Assembly (NCBI GenBank): GCA_900317375.1
Contig: ONGJ01000009.1
Coordinates: 1 to 41,562 of the forward strand
Source: an uncultured Eubacteriales bacterium
GTDB taxonomy: Bacteria; Bacillota; Clostridia; Oscillospirales; Oscillospiraceae
Reading direction: 5' to 3'
DNA length: 41,562 bases
Of this stretch, positions 33,004-41,425 are shown in pieces. Under the pieces are notes generated by a model, which saw nothing but the letters and a program-made list of their open reading frames with translations, did not search any database and was not told where the DNA came from. The position numbers and the translations under genes are program-made. The stretch's first letter is position 1; each line of letters opens with the position of its first letter.

Positions 33004-34016
33004 GAATGATTATTGACGCCATGGGCGGCGATAACGCCCCGCAGGAGATCGTTCGCGGTGCCCTGCGTGCAAAGACCGAGCTGGGGGTGGACATCACCCT
33101 GGTCGGACGCCGGGAGGATGTCCTTGCCTGCCTGAGTGAAGAGGAGAAAACACAGGTTACGGTGGTTGATGCCCGTGAGGTTGTCACCATGGAGGACGAA
33201 CCCACCACGGCGACCCGCCGCAAAAAGGACTCGTCCATGGCGGTTGCGCTGCGCCTTCTGAAGGAGGGCGCCGGGGATGCGGTCATCTCCGCGGGAAGCA
33301 CCGGGGCCCTGCTGACAGGAGCCACCCTGACGGTCAAACGCATCCGCGGCATTCGCCGGGCGGCGCTGGCCCCGGTCCTGCCCGCGGGCGAGCACGGCGT
33401 CATGCTCATTGACTGCGGCGCCAATGTCGAGTGTACGGCAGAGTACCTCCTGCAGTTTGCCTATATGGGCAGTTTTTATGCCCAAAAACTGATGGGCATC
33501 GAGCGGCCCCGTGTCGGCCTGCTGAATGTCGGCACGGAGGACACCAAGGGCGGCGAACTCCAGCATCACGCGTTCCAGCTTCTGAAACAGGCCGGGGACG
33601 AGGGCAGGATTCGCTTTGTCGGAAATGTCGAAGGGACCGGCGTCTTTTCGGGTGCGGCCGATGTGATCGTCACCGACGGGTTTACGGGCAACATTCTGCT
33701 CAAGGGCGCCGAGGGGATCATCAAATACATGATGAAGTCGCTGAAGGGCGTTTTCTATAAGAGCCTGCCGAATAAGCTTGCCGCAGTGGTGCTGAAAAAC
33801 GACCTCAGCGAGATGAAGCGCGCCATGGATGTCAACGAGGTGGGCGGCACGGCGCTGGTCGGTATCTCCATGCCGGTCATCAAGGCCCATGGCTCTTCCA
33901 ATGCCGCGAGCTTCTTTGCCGCTGTCCGCCAGGCGAAACAGTTTGCTGAATCCGGCATTATCGACGACATCGCCGCCAATATCGACTGTATGCGCGTCAG
34001 GACGGAACAGCCGTGA
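33000..34016 (+). CDS. plsX: Phosphate acyltransferase PlsX
   Basis: 338 residues, normal length. PlsX converts acyl-ACP and phosphate to acyl-phosphate, the first committed donor for phosphatidic acid synthesis in Gram-positive bacteria. Motifs are IDAMGGDNAPQEIV at the N-terminus, SAGSTGALL, IDCGANVECTAEYL, NVGTEDTKGGEL, VEGTGVFSGAADVIVTDGF, and GGTALVGISMPVIKAHGSSN. GGAGG precedes the start, and the start overlaps trmFO by four bases. The rnc gene follows with a stop/start overlap; the acpP gene often found between plsX and rnc is not here. Confidence 0.97.
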   Translation: MRMIIDAMGGDNAPQEIVRGALRAKTELGVDITLVGRREDVLACLSEEEKTQVTVVDAREVVTMEDEPTTATRRKKDSSMAVALRLLKEGAGDAVISAGSTGALLTGATLTVKRIRGIRRAALAPVLPAGEHGVMLIDCGANVECTAEYLLQFAYMGSFYAQKLMGIERPRVGLLNVGTEDTKGGELQHHAFQLLKQAGDEGRIRFVGNVEGTGVFSGAADVIVTDGFTGNILLKGAEGIIKYMMKSLKGVFYKSLPNKLAAVVLKNDLSEMKRAMDVNEVGGTALVGISMPVIKAHGSSNAASFFAAVRQAKQFAESGIIDDIAANIDCMRVRTEQP

Positions 34017-34726
34017 AAGAGCTTGAGGAAAAGCTGCAGTACCATTTTCGGGATCCGTCCCTGCTCCGTACGGCGCTGACCCACAGTTCCTACATCAACG
34101 AGCATTCCCGGGAGCAGGCTGTCTGCTATGAACGGCTCGAGTTTCTGGGCGACGCGGTGCTCGGCCTGACGGCGGCAAAACTGCTTTACGACTGGACCCC
34201 CGCCCTGCCTGAGGGCCGTATGACGCGCATCCGCGCGGAGCTCGTCTGTGAGGAGAGTCTCTGCCGCACGGCTCAGCATCTCGGCCTCGGACGCTGGATG
34301 CGTCTCGGAAAAGGGGAGGAGCTCAGCCGCGGCCGGGAACGCCCCAGCATTCTTGCCGATATGGTTGAGGCGCTGATCGCCGCCATCTATCTGGACGGCG
34401 GAAGCGAGGCGGCGGCAGACTTTATCCGCCGCTTCGTCCTGCAGAATGCCCGGGAGCATATCCGCAGCCGCAGCACTGACAACAAGACTGCGCTTCAGGA
34501 GCTCATCCAGCAGCAGCCCGGCAGCAGCATCCGCTATGAGCTGGTCGGTGAGGACGGCCCGGATCACGACAAACGCTTCTTTTACCGCGTGCATGTAAAC
34601 GGTGTGCCTGCCGGAGAGGGAAGCGGACGGACCAAGAAGGAAGCCGAACAGGCGGCTGCCGGCGATGCGCTGCAAGCGCTGGCCGAAGAACCCGGTCCGG
34701 ACGGCGGGGGACAGAAAGCACCGTGA
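34013..34726 (+). CDS. rnc: Ribonuclease III
   Basis: 237 residues. The RNase III catalytic domain (1-150) carries the signature ERLEFLGDAVLG and the second acidic motif DMVEALIAAIYLDGG. A double-stranded-RNA-binding domain follows (~155-225; NKTALQELIQQ, GSGRTKKEAEQAAA). It cuts double-stranded RNA in rRNA maturation and mRNA turnover. The start is GTG 34013, embedded in the plsX stop (GTGA), and indicates translational coupling. The 3' end overlaps the next GTG in the same way. Confidence 0.96.
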   Translation: MKELEEKLQYHFRDPSLLRTALTHSSYINEHSREQAVCYERLEFLGDAVLGLTAAKLLYDWTPALPEGRMTRIRAELVCEESLCRTAQHLGLGRWMRLGKGEELSRGRERPSILADMVEALIAAIYLDGGSEAAADFIRRFVLQNAREHIRSRSTDNKTALQELIQQQPGSSIRYELVGEDGPDHDKRFFYRVHVNGVPAGEGSGRTKKEAEQAAAGDALQALAEEPGPDGGGQKAP

Positions 34727-35799
34727 GCGCCCGAAGAGAGATTCTCCCGGTTTTCATTCCGCACCTCGGCTGTACGCATGCCTGCGTCTTCTGCAACCAG
34801 AGCGCCATCACGGACCGGGATGCCGAAAATGCTCTGCGCGCGCTGGACGAGATGCTCTCATCATGCGCTCCGTGCGGCGCGGGCTTCGACACCCGGTGCG
34901 AAAACAGCCCTACAGGAAAACAAGACGGCTCCCGACAGGGTCGGGAGCTTGCTTTTTACGGCGGCAGCTTTACGGCCATCCCGCCGGAGCAGCAGCTCGT
35001 CTATCTTGAGAAGGCAAAGAAGGCGCTGGATGCAGGGCTGATTGCTTCTGTGCGTCTGTCTACCCGGCCCGATGCCATAGATGCGGAAACCCTGGGCCGC
35101 CTCCGGCGCTATGGCGTTTCGACGGTCGAACTCGGGGCCCAGTCCATGCAGGACGAGGTTCTGCGCATGTCCGGCCGCGGTCATACAGCCGGGGATGTTC
35201 GCCGGGCGGCACAGTGCATTCGGGAAGCGGGCTTTTCCCTTGGCCTGCAGATGATGACCGGCCTTCCCGGCGACGATGACGAAGGCGCCCTCAGGACCGC
35301 ACGCGAGCTGATTCGGCTCCGGCCCGATTTTGTGCGTATCTACCCGACGGTCATCGTGCGCGGCACGGCGCTGGAGCGCCTCTGGCGGGAGGGGAGTTAC
35401 CGTGAGCATACGGTTGAGGATGCCGTGCGGGTCTGCAGTCGTCTGCTGCCGCTGTTCCGCGAGGAGGGCATTCCCGTCATCCGCCTCGGCCTGAATCCCA
35501 CGGATCGGCTCTCCTCCGGTGACGCTCTGGCCGGGGCGTATCATCCCGCTCTGGGCGAACTGGTTTACAGCCGCATTCTGCGAAACAGGATGGAGGACCT
35601 GCTCTCTCCTCTCGCATGCGCCGGGCGGGATGTGGAAATCCTTGTACCGCCGGCCCGCCTATCTCAGGCCATCGGTCAGAAAAAAAGCAATCTCGTCTGG
35701 CTTATCGACCGCTTCCGACCCGCGTCCCTCCGCATCCTCCCCGCCGAAGAACTGACACCGGATGGATCTGGCGATGCTCTGATCGTCTCTCTCCTCTAA
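34723..35799 (+). CDS. Elp3-like radical SAM protein
   Basis: 358 residues. The radical SAM cluster motif is CTHACVFC (Cys17, 21, 24), followed by AFYGGSFTAIP and GLQMMTGLPGDDDEGA, typical of the short Elp3-type radical SAM proteins commonly located next to rnc/smc in Clostridia. The substrate is not known to me; tRNA modification is a reasonable guess. Residues ~49-74, between the cluster loop and AFYGGSF, look longer than in relatives as I recall them and are rich in Cys, Gly, Arg and Ser. The DNA of that stretch contains a terminator-like hairpin (34928-34957). The start is GTG 34723, overlapping the rnc stop. Confidence 0.85.
   Translation: MSARREILPVFIPHLGCTHACVFCNQSAITDRDAENALRALDEMLSSCAPCGAGFDTRCENSPTGKQDGSRQGRELAFYGGSFTAIPPEQQLVYLEKAKKALDAGLIASVRLSTRPDAIDAETLGRLRRYGVSTVELGAQSMQDEVLRMSGRGHTAGDVRRAAQCIREAGFSLGLQMMTGLPGDDDEGALRTARELIRLRPDFVRIYPTVIVRGTALERLWREGSYREHTVEDAVRVCSRLLPLFREEGIPVIRLGLNPTDRLSSGDALAGAYHPALGELVYSRILRNRMEDLLSPLACAGRDVEILVPPARLSQAIGQKKSNLVWLIDRFRPASLRILPAEELTPDGSGDALIVSLL
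34928..34957 (+). repeat. Perfect inverted repeat with T-tract inside the radical SAM gene
   Basis: GCTCCCGAC (34928-34936), AGG, GTCGGGAGC (34940-34948), then TTGCTTTTT. On the left it is flanked by AAAACAAG, which can partly pair with the right flank. By form this is an intrinsic terminator, yet it is read through as codons for residues ~69-78. It may be a small inserted palindromic element. Confidence 0.8.
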
Positions 35800-35856
35800 A
35801 ACACTGCGGCAGAAATCTATACTCGGGCGCCGTGCCATCAAATTGTAATCTATATC

Positions 35857-35885
35857 TTGAAAACAGGCATCTGATATGGTAAAAT
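35857..35885 (+). promoter_or_regulatory. Promoter of the smc-ftsY operon
   Basis: -35 TTGAAA (35857-35862), 17-bp spacer, -10 TAAAAT (35880-35885). It lies in the 147-bp gap before smc, with a predicted leader of about 55 bases. Confidence 0.75.
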
Positions 35886-35896
35886 AATCCGCCAGT

Positions 35897-35917
35897 TTCC
35901 CGCGGCTTTTGCGGGAA
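35897..35917 (+). promoter_or_regulatory. Leader hairpin upstream of smc
   Basis: TTCCCGC (35897-35903) pairs perfectly with GCGGGAA (35911-35917) across GGCTTTT. It starts a few bases after the expected transcript 5' end and about 30 bases before the start codon. No T-run follows, so it is more likely to stabilise or regulate the mRNA than to terminate it. Confidence 0.5.
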
Positions 35918-35946
35918 GCGAACATACAGAACAGCAGGAGTTTTCC

Positions 35947-38900
35947 GTGTATTTAAAGGCTTTGGAAATCCAGGGCTTCAAGTCCTTCGCGGACAAGACG
36001 CGCCTGACATTTGAAAAGAATATCACGGCCATCGTCGGGCCGAACGGCTCGGGCAAGTCCAACATCTCCGATGCCATTCTCTGGGTCATGGGCGAACAGC
36101 GCACCAAGGCCCTGCGCGGCAGCAAGATGGAGGATGTCATCTTCGGCGGGACCGAGATCCGCCCGCCCATGGGCTTTGCAGAGGTCTCCCTGATCCTCGA
36201 CAACTCCGCTCAGATTTTCCCCATCGAGGGAAGCGAGCTGATGCTCACCCGCCGCTATTACCGCAGCGGTGAGAGTGAGTATTTTATCAATAAGGAATCC
36301 GTCCGGCTCAAGGATATCGTCAGTCTCCTTCTGGATACGGGCCTCGGCCGGGACGGCTATTCCATCATCGGCCAGGGCAGGATTGCCGACATCATCTCGA
36401 CGCGCAGCACCGACCGCCGCGAGATTTTTGAAGAGGCCGCCGGCATTTCGCGTTACCGCTGGCGCAAGGAAGAGGCCGAACGCAAGCTTGAAAAAACCGA
36501 AGAAAACCTGCTGCGCATCAACGATAAGATTGAGGAGCTCGAGCTCCAGGTCGGGCCTCTGCGCAAACAGTCCGAGGTGGCAAAGCGCTATCTGCTGCTA
36601 CGCGATGAGCTGCGTGAAAAGGAAATCTCCGTCTGGCTTGCGACACTGGACAAGCTCCGCGCCCAGTCCGAAACGGTCCGGCAGGAGTATGAACAGCTCT
36701 CCTCCGAACTGGAAAACCGCAAGGCCGAGCTTCAGGCGGTTTACGTCTCCGGCGACAGCCTGAGCGAGCGTATGCACCAGAAGGACATCGAGACCGAGCA
36801 GGCCCGTGAACGCCTCTCGGCGGCAGAAGCACGCCTCGCGTCCTGCGATGCGGAGGCGGCCGTCCTGAACGCCAATATCGAGAGCAGCATCGAAAACGCC
36901 CGGCGTATTCTCGAGGATCTGGAACAGCAGAGCGGCCGGGTCCGCGAAATCGAGACCGAGATTGCCGGCGGCATGCAGCGCCTGAAGGATATTGAACACG
37001 AGAAGGCGGCCCTTCAGGAGAAACGGGCGTCTGCCGAGAACGTCCGAAAGGGCTGCCGGATGAAACTGGACAGCCGTGAGGGTATGCTGACCGGCGAGAC
37101 CGAACGCCTGCGCAGCCTGGAGCAGGAATGCGGCGCTCTCGAGACGCGTATCCGCATCCTTACCGACATGCAGCGCGATTATGAGGGCTATTCCAAGGCC
37201 GTTCGCAGCGTGATGCGCGAGCGCGAACACCAGACCCTGCGGGGGATTCACGGGCCCGTCTCCGGCCTGCTGCGCACCGACCGCGAGACCGCCCTTGCCG
37301 TCGAGACCGCCCTCGGCAGTTCCGGCCAGAATATCGTCGTCGATACCCAGCAGGATGCCCGGCTTGCCATCGAGATGCTGCAGCGCCGGGATGCCGGACG
37401 CGCGACATTTCTGCCGCTGGATACCATCCGCGGCAGCCGTATGCACGATGCCCCCGAAGATGATCCCGGCTTTGTCGGGATTGCCTCCGATCTGGTTCAG
37501 GCGGATGCGAAGTACAGCCAGATTGTTCTGAACCTGCTTGGGCGGACCGTTGTGGCCGAACGCCTGACGGATGCCATCCGCATGTCGAAGAAGAGCGGAA
37601 ACCGTCTGCGCATCGTGACCTTGGACGGCCAGATGATTCATGCCGGCGGTTCCATGACAGGCGGCAGCAGTGTCCAGGGCAGCGGCATTCTGTCCCGCGC
37701 CAGTGAACTGGACGAGCTTCGCCAAAAGGCCGGCGACGCCCGGAAAAAGCAGGAGGCCCAGCAACAGCAGGTCGCCGCCCTCCAGCGTACCGTCGAGACC
37801 CTGCGCTACGAGCTTCAGATGGCCCAGGAGGACCTGACCGCGCTCGACCGTGACGAGGCCGCTCTGGAGGCGGAAAAACACTCGGTCGAGTCTTCCACCG
37901 GCCAGTTCCGGGCCCTTCTCGACGCAATCAGCGGCGACAGCGAGAACCGACGCAAAACCGTTGCTGCCGCCGAGCAGCAGACCGAATCCTTCCGTGAGCG
38001 CCTTCGTGAAAAACAGCTTCAGCGCGATGAGGTCCAGCGTGAGGTAGACGCCGAAAAGGCTGCCATCCGCCGCATCAGCGATGAAAAACTTGAGCTCGAG
38101 GGCAAGCGCACCCGCGCCGATAAGCAGGCGCAGCAGCTGAACGCGGATATCAACGATCTCGAGCGCCGGGTTTCCCGCGCCGAACAGAAAAAGATGAGCG
38201 CCGATCTCGAGGAAAAGCAGATCATCGATAAGCTCTGGGATAATTACGAGCTCAGCCACTCTGCTGCCGAGGCGCTGCGCCAGCCGGTAGCGAATCTGCA
38301 GAAGGCCAATAAGGAAATCCTTGACCTCCGCCGCCAGATGAACGAGCTGGGCACGCCGAACCTCGGGGCCATCGAGGAGTATGAGCGCGTCCGTACCCGT
38401 TATGAGTTCCTCACCGGCCAGCGCGACGATATCGAGACGGCCAAGGGCGAGCTGAAGAGCATCATCCGCGACATTGCCCGCGATATGGAGGCCATCTTCC
38501 GTGAGCAGCTGGATGCCATCGACCAGAGCTTCCGTGTGACCTTTCACGAGCTTTTCGGCGGCGGCAAGGCGGCCATCGTCCCAGAGGATCCTGAGCATAT
38601 CCTTGACTGCGGCATCGACATCCGTGTCCAGCCGCCCGGCAAGGCGGTCTCCACCATCAGCCTGCTTTCCGGCGGCGAAAAGGCCTTCGTGGCCATCGCC
38701 CTGTATTTTGCCATTCTGAAGGTCCGGCCGACGCCGTTCTGCGTCATGGACGAGATCGAGGCTGCCCTGGACGAGGAGAATGTCAGCCGTACCGCCCAGT
38801 ATACACGCCGGTTTTCGGATAAGACACAGTTTCTGATCATTACCCATCGCCGCGGCACCATGGAAAATGCCGATGTGCTCTTCGGGGTGACCATGCAGGA

Positions 38901-38964
38901 AAAAGGCGTTTCCACGGTCCTGAGCCTGGACCTGGAGGAAGCAAAAAAAACGATTGAGGAATAA
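35947..38964 (+). CDS. smc: Chromosome segregation SMC protein, short-armed
   Basis: 1005 residues; bacterial SMC is usually about 1150-1200. The ATPase head is complete: Walker A GPNGSGKS (31-38), ABC signature LSGGEK (907-912), and Walker B CVMDEIEAALD (Asp935-Glu936). The hinge spans about 415-575 (HGPVSGLL...MIHAGGSMTGGS). The two coiled-coil arms, ~166-415 and ~575-845, are therefore about 250-270 residues each, shorter than the 320-340 I recall for Bacillus, and shortened to a similar degree. SMC with ScpAB compacts and separates chromosomes; scpA/scpB are not in the window. Start is GTG 35947 with AGGAG six bases upstream. ftsY follows 2 bp after the stop. Confidence 0.96.
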   Translation: MYLKALEIQGFKSFADKTRLTFEKNITAIVGPNGSGKSNISDAILWVMGEQRTKALRGSKMEDVIFGGTEIRPPMGFAEVSLILDNSAQIFPIEGSELMLTRRYYRSGESEYFINKESVRLKDIVSLLLDTGLGRDGYSIIGQGRIADIISTRSTDRREIFEEAAGISRYRWRKEEAERKLEKTEENLLRINDKIEELELQVGPLRKQSEVAKRYLLLRDELREKEISVWLATLDKLRAQSETVRQEYEQLSSELENRKAELQAVYVSGDSLSERMHQKDIETEQARERLSAAEARLASCDAEAAVLNANIESSIENARRILEDLEQQSGRVREIETEIAGGMQRLKDIEHEKAALQEKRASAENVRKGCRMKLDSREGMLTGETERLRSLEQECGALETRIRILTDMQRDYEGYSKAVRSVMREREHQTLRGIHGPVSGLLRTDRETALAVETALGSSGQNIVVDTQQDARLAIEMLQRRDAGRATFLPLDTIRGSRMHDAPEDDPGFVGIASDLVQADAKYSQIVLNLLGRTVVAERLTDAIRMSKKSGNRLRIVTLDGQMIHAGGSMTGGSSVQGSGILSRASELDELRQKAGDARKKQEAQQQQVAALQRTVETLRYELQMAQEDLTALDRDEAALEAEKHSVESSTGQFRALLDAISGDSENRRKTVAAAEQQTESFRERLREKQLQRDEVQREVDAEKAAIRRISDEKLELEGKRTRADKQAQQLNADINDLERRVSRAEQKKMSADLEEKQIIDKLWDNYELSHSAAEALRQPVANLQKANKEILDLRRQMNELGTPNLGAIEEYERVRTRYEFLTGQRDDIETAKGELKSIIRDIARDMEAIFREQLDAIDQSFRVTFHELFGGGKAAIVPEDPEHILDCGIDIRVQPPGKAVSTISLLSGGEKAFVAIALYFAILKVRPTPFCVMDEIEAALDEENVSRTAQYTRRFSDKTQFLIITHRRGTMENADVLFGVTMQEKGVSTVLSLDLEEAKKTIEE

Positions 38965-38966
38965 AA

Positions 38967-39872
38967 ATGGGACTGTTTGACAAATTCTTCGGCGGACTTG
39001 GAAAAACCCGCCAGAAAATCGACCTGGAAGAGCTCTTTCAGGACTATGCTCCCGACAGCGAGCAGTTTTATGAGGATCTCGAAGAGATGCTCATCCTCGC
39101 CGATGCGGGCATGCCCACGGCCGAGCGCGTCGACTATCTGATGCACCGGAAGACCTGGGAGGACCGCTACCGCAAGGGCGAAGAGGCCAGAGAAGGTCTG
39201 ATCAAGATCCTGACCGGCCTGCTGGATGTTGGTTCCCCCGCGCTGAAGCTCGATACCAAACCCTCGGTGATTTTGATGGTCGGGGTCAACGGCGTCGGCA
39301 AGACGACCACCATCGGCAAGCTGGCCCACCAGCTGGTCCAGGATGGGAAAAAGGTCATGCTCTGCGCCGGCGATACCTTCCGTGCCGCTGCTGCAGAACA
39401 GCTCGGGGTCTGGGCGGAGCGTGCCGGCTGTGAATTCGTCCGCCATGAGGAGGGCAGCGACCCCGCTGCCGTCGTCTATGACGGGATCTGTGCGGCGAAA
39501 GCCCGCGGCACCGACGTCATTTTGATCGACACCGCCGGCCGCCTGCATAACAAGCAGAACCTGATGAACGAGCTTGCCAAAATCCGCCGCGTGATTGACC
39601 GGGAACTGCCGGACGCCGATGTCGAGACCCTGATGGTGCTGGATGCGACCACCGGTCAGAACGGGCTGATGCAGGCTAAGCAGTTCCTTGAGACCTCCGG
39701 CCTCACCGGCATCGTCCTCACCAAGCTGGACGGGACCGCCAAGGGCGGCATCGTTTTTGCCATTGCCAACGAGTGCGGCCTGCCGGTCAAATACGTCGGC
39801 GTGGGGGAGGGAATCGACGATCTGATCCCCTTCGACGCCAAAACATACGTCGAAGCCCTCTTTAAGAAGTGA
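38967..39872 (+). CDS. ftsY: Signal recognition particle receptor FtsY
   Basis: 301 residues: a short N-terminal amphipathic segment (MGLFDKFFGGL), the helical N domain (~20-95), and the GTPase G domain. Nucleotide motifs are GVNGVGKTTTIGKLA (G1), DTFRAAAAEQL (G2 and insertion box), DTAGR (G3), TKLDGTAKGG (G4) and GVGEGIDDLIPF (G5). It receives SRP-ribosome complexes at the membrane. The long acidic A domain of proteobacterial FtsY is absent, as usual for Firmicutes. It begins 2 bp after smc, the conserved Firmicutes smc-ftsY order. Confidence 0.97.
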   Translation: MGLFDKFFGGLGKTRQKIDLEELFQDYAPDSEQFYEDLEEMLILADAGMPTAERVDYLMHRKTWEDRYRKGEEAREGLIKILTGLLDVGSPALKLDTKPSVILMVGVNGVGKTTTIGKLAHQLVQDGKKVMLCAGDTFRAAAAEQLGVWAERAGCEFVRHEEGSDPAAVVYDGICAAKARGTDVILIDTAGRLHNKQNLMNELAKIRRVIDRELPDADVETLMVLDATTGQNGLMQAKQFLETSGLTGIVLTKLDGTAKGGIVFAIANECGLPVKYVGVGEGIDDLIPFDAKTYVEALFKK

Positions 39873-39884
39873 TAAGGAGCACCT

Positions 39885-40232
39885 ATGACCAGTAAGGAAC
39901 GCGCCCGGCTGAAAGGCCTGGCGGCAAACGAGGATACCATTGTTCAGGTCGGAAAAGGCGGCATCACCGACAGCGTGATTGCATCCGTCAATACGGCGCT
40001 GTCCGCCCGCGAGCTTGTCAAGGGCCGCGTGCTTGAGAGCAGCCTGCTCTCCTCCCGCGAGGCCTGTGAGAGTCTGGCCTCCGCCTGCGGTGCCGAACCG
40101 GTGCAGGCGATCGGCAACTGTTTTGTCCTGTATAAAAAGAATCCCGATAAGAAGCCTGAGAAAAAAGCCGGAAAGAAGCCGGCAGAGAAGCCGTCAAAAA
40201 AGCCGTCAAAAAAGCCCGGAATCAGAAAATGA
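39885..40232 (+). CDS. yhbY: YhbY-family RNA-binding protein (CRM domain)
   Basis: 115 residues. The first ~85 form a CRM domain (LKGLAANEDTIVQVGKGGITD with the GxxG loop, then IGNCFVLYKK), as in YhbY, which associates with pre-50S ribosomal particles. The last ~30 are a low-complexity tail of repeated KKP units, not part of the basic family. It starts 12 bp after ftsY and overlaps the next gene by ATGA (40229-40232). Its place next to nadD and rsfS is conserved in Firmicutes. Confidence 0.92.
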   Translation: MTSKERARLKGLAANEDTIVQVGKGGITDSVIASVNTALSARELVKGRVLESSLLSSREACESLASACGAEPVQAIGNCFVLYKKNPDKKPEKKAGKKPAEKPSKKPSKKPGIRK

Positions 40233-41425
40233 AGCCAAAGGAAATTGCCGTCTACGGGGGAAGCTTTAATCCCCCCCACCGCGGCCACCGCGAAGCGGCC
40301 CGGACCGCACTTGAGACCCTCCGCCCCGACTGCTTTCTGATCATGCCGGACAATACCCCCCCGCATAAAGAACTGGAAGAGGGGAGTCCTTCCCCGGACG
40401 AGCGGCTGCAGCTCTGCCGTCTCTGCTTTTCCGATCTTCCCGGCATCGAGGTTTCCGAGACCGAGATCCGCCGCAGCGGCAAAAGCTATACCTACGACAC
40501 CGTCCGCGAATTCCGGGAACAGTTTCCGAAAGCGCATCTGACCCTTGTCGTGGGTACCGATATGTTTCTCAGCTTTGAGGAATGGTATCATTTCGAGTAC
40601 CTGCTCTCCTGCTGCCGCCTGGCCGTACTGGCCCGCGACCTGGATGACGACGAGGTTCTGCAGCACGCAAAAGAGCACTTCTGCTCCGCATATGGGGCCG
40701 ATGTCGTGATTCTCCCGTATACACCCTTTCCCATGAGCTCCACAGAAATCCGCTCTGCTCTCCGCAAACGCGGCGGACGGGAGTATCTGACGGATGCGGT
40801 ATATGCCGAGATCATCCGCCGCCGCCTTTATGATGCCCAGCCCGAACTGGGCTGGCTACGCGAACAGGCCTATGCCATGCTCAGCGAGAAACGCATCGCC
40901 CACGTTGCCGGCTGTGAAAGCGAGGCCATCTCGCTTGCCCGCCGTTGGGGTGAGGATCCTGAGCTTGCCGCCGAGGCCGGCATTCTGCACGATATTACCA
41001 AGCGCCTCTCCCCAAAGGAGCAGTTGCACTTGTGCAAAAAATATGATATTATTTGCGACGATGCCGAGCGGAACACGCCCAGCCTCCTGCATGCAAAAAC
41101 GGGCGCTGCGCTGGCGCGAGACCGTTTCGGCGTCCCGGATGCCGTTTATGATGCCATCCGCTGGCATACGACAGGGAAACCGGACATGACCCTTCTGGAA
41201 AAAATCATCTATCTTGCCGATTATATCGAACCCACGCGCGATTTCCCCGGCGTCGACCGCCTGCGTAGCCTGGCTTATGACGACATCGACCGGGCCATGC
41301 TGCTGGGGCTCGAGATGAGCCTGGCGGAGATCCGCTCCCGCGGACAGGAACCCTATAAAGACACCCGGCTTGCCTGCGAATGGTTTGCCCGGCATACGAT
41401 GGAGAAAGGAACAACAACATGCTGA
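40229..41425 (+). CDS. nadD: NadD-YqeK fusion: nicotinate-nucleotide adenylyltransferase and HD-domain Ap4A hydrolase
   Basis: 398 residues. Residues 1-~200 are NadD (VYGGSFNPPHRGH, NTPPHK, VVGTDMF, MSSTEIR), which adenylates nicotinate mononucleotide in NAD synthesis. Residues ~208-390 are a YqeK-type HD domain (RIAHVAGCESEA, ILHDITK with the HD pair, HAKTGAALA, IRWHTTG, YLADYIEPTRDF), characterised elsewhere as a symmetrical Ap4A hydrolase. In Bacillus these are two adjacent genes; here they are one frame without an internal stop. The start overlaps yhbY by four bases, and the stop overlaps rsfS by seven. Confidence 0.95.
   Translation: MKPKEIAVYGGSFNPPHRGHREAARTALETLRPDCFLIMPDNTPPHKELEEGSPSPDERLQLCRLCFSDLPGIEVSETEIRRSGKSYTYDTVREFREQFPKAHLTLVVGTDMFLSFEEWYHFEYLLSCCRLAVLARDLDDDEVLQHAKEHFCSAYGADVVILPYTPFPMSSTEIRSALRKRGGREYLTDAVYAEIIRRRLYDAQPELGWLREQAYAMLSEKRIAHVAGCESEAISLARRWGEDPELAAEAGILHDITKRLSPKEQLHLCKKYDIICDDAERNTPSLLHAKTGAALARDRFGVPDAVYDAIRWHTTGKPDMTLLEKIIYLADYIEPTRDFPGVDRLRSLAYDDIDRAMLLGLEMSLAEIRSRGQEPYKDTRLACEWFARHTMEKGTTTC

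Noticed and set aside
36598..38847. 749-residue minus-strand open frame over smc
   Set aside because: Antisense shadow of the SMC coiled coils; no ribosome site and no recognisable domain.
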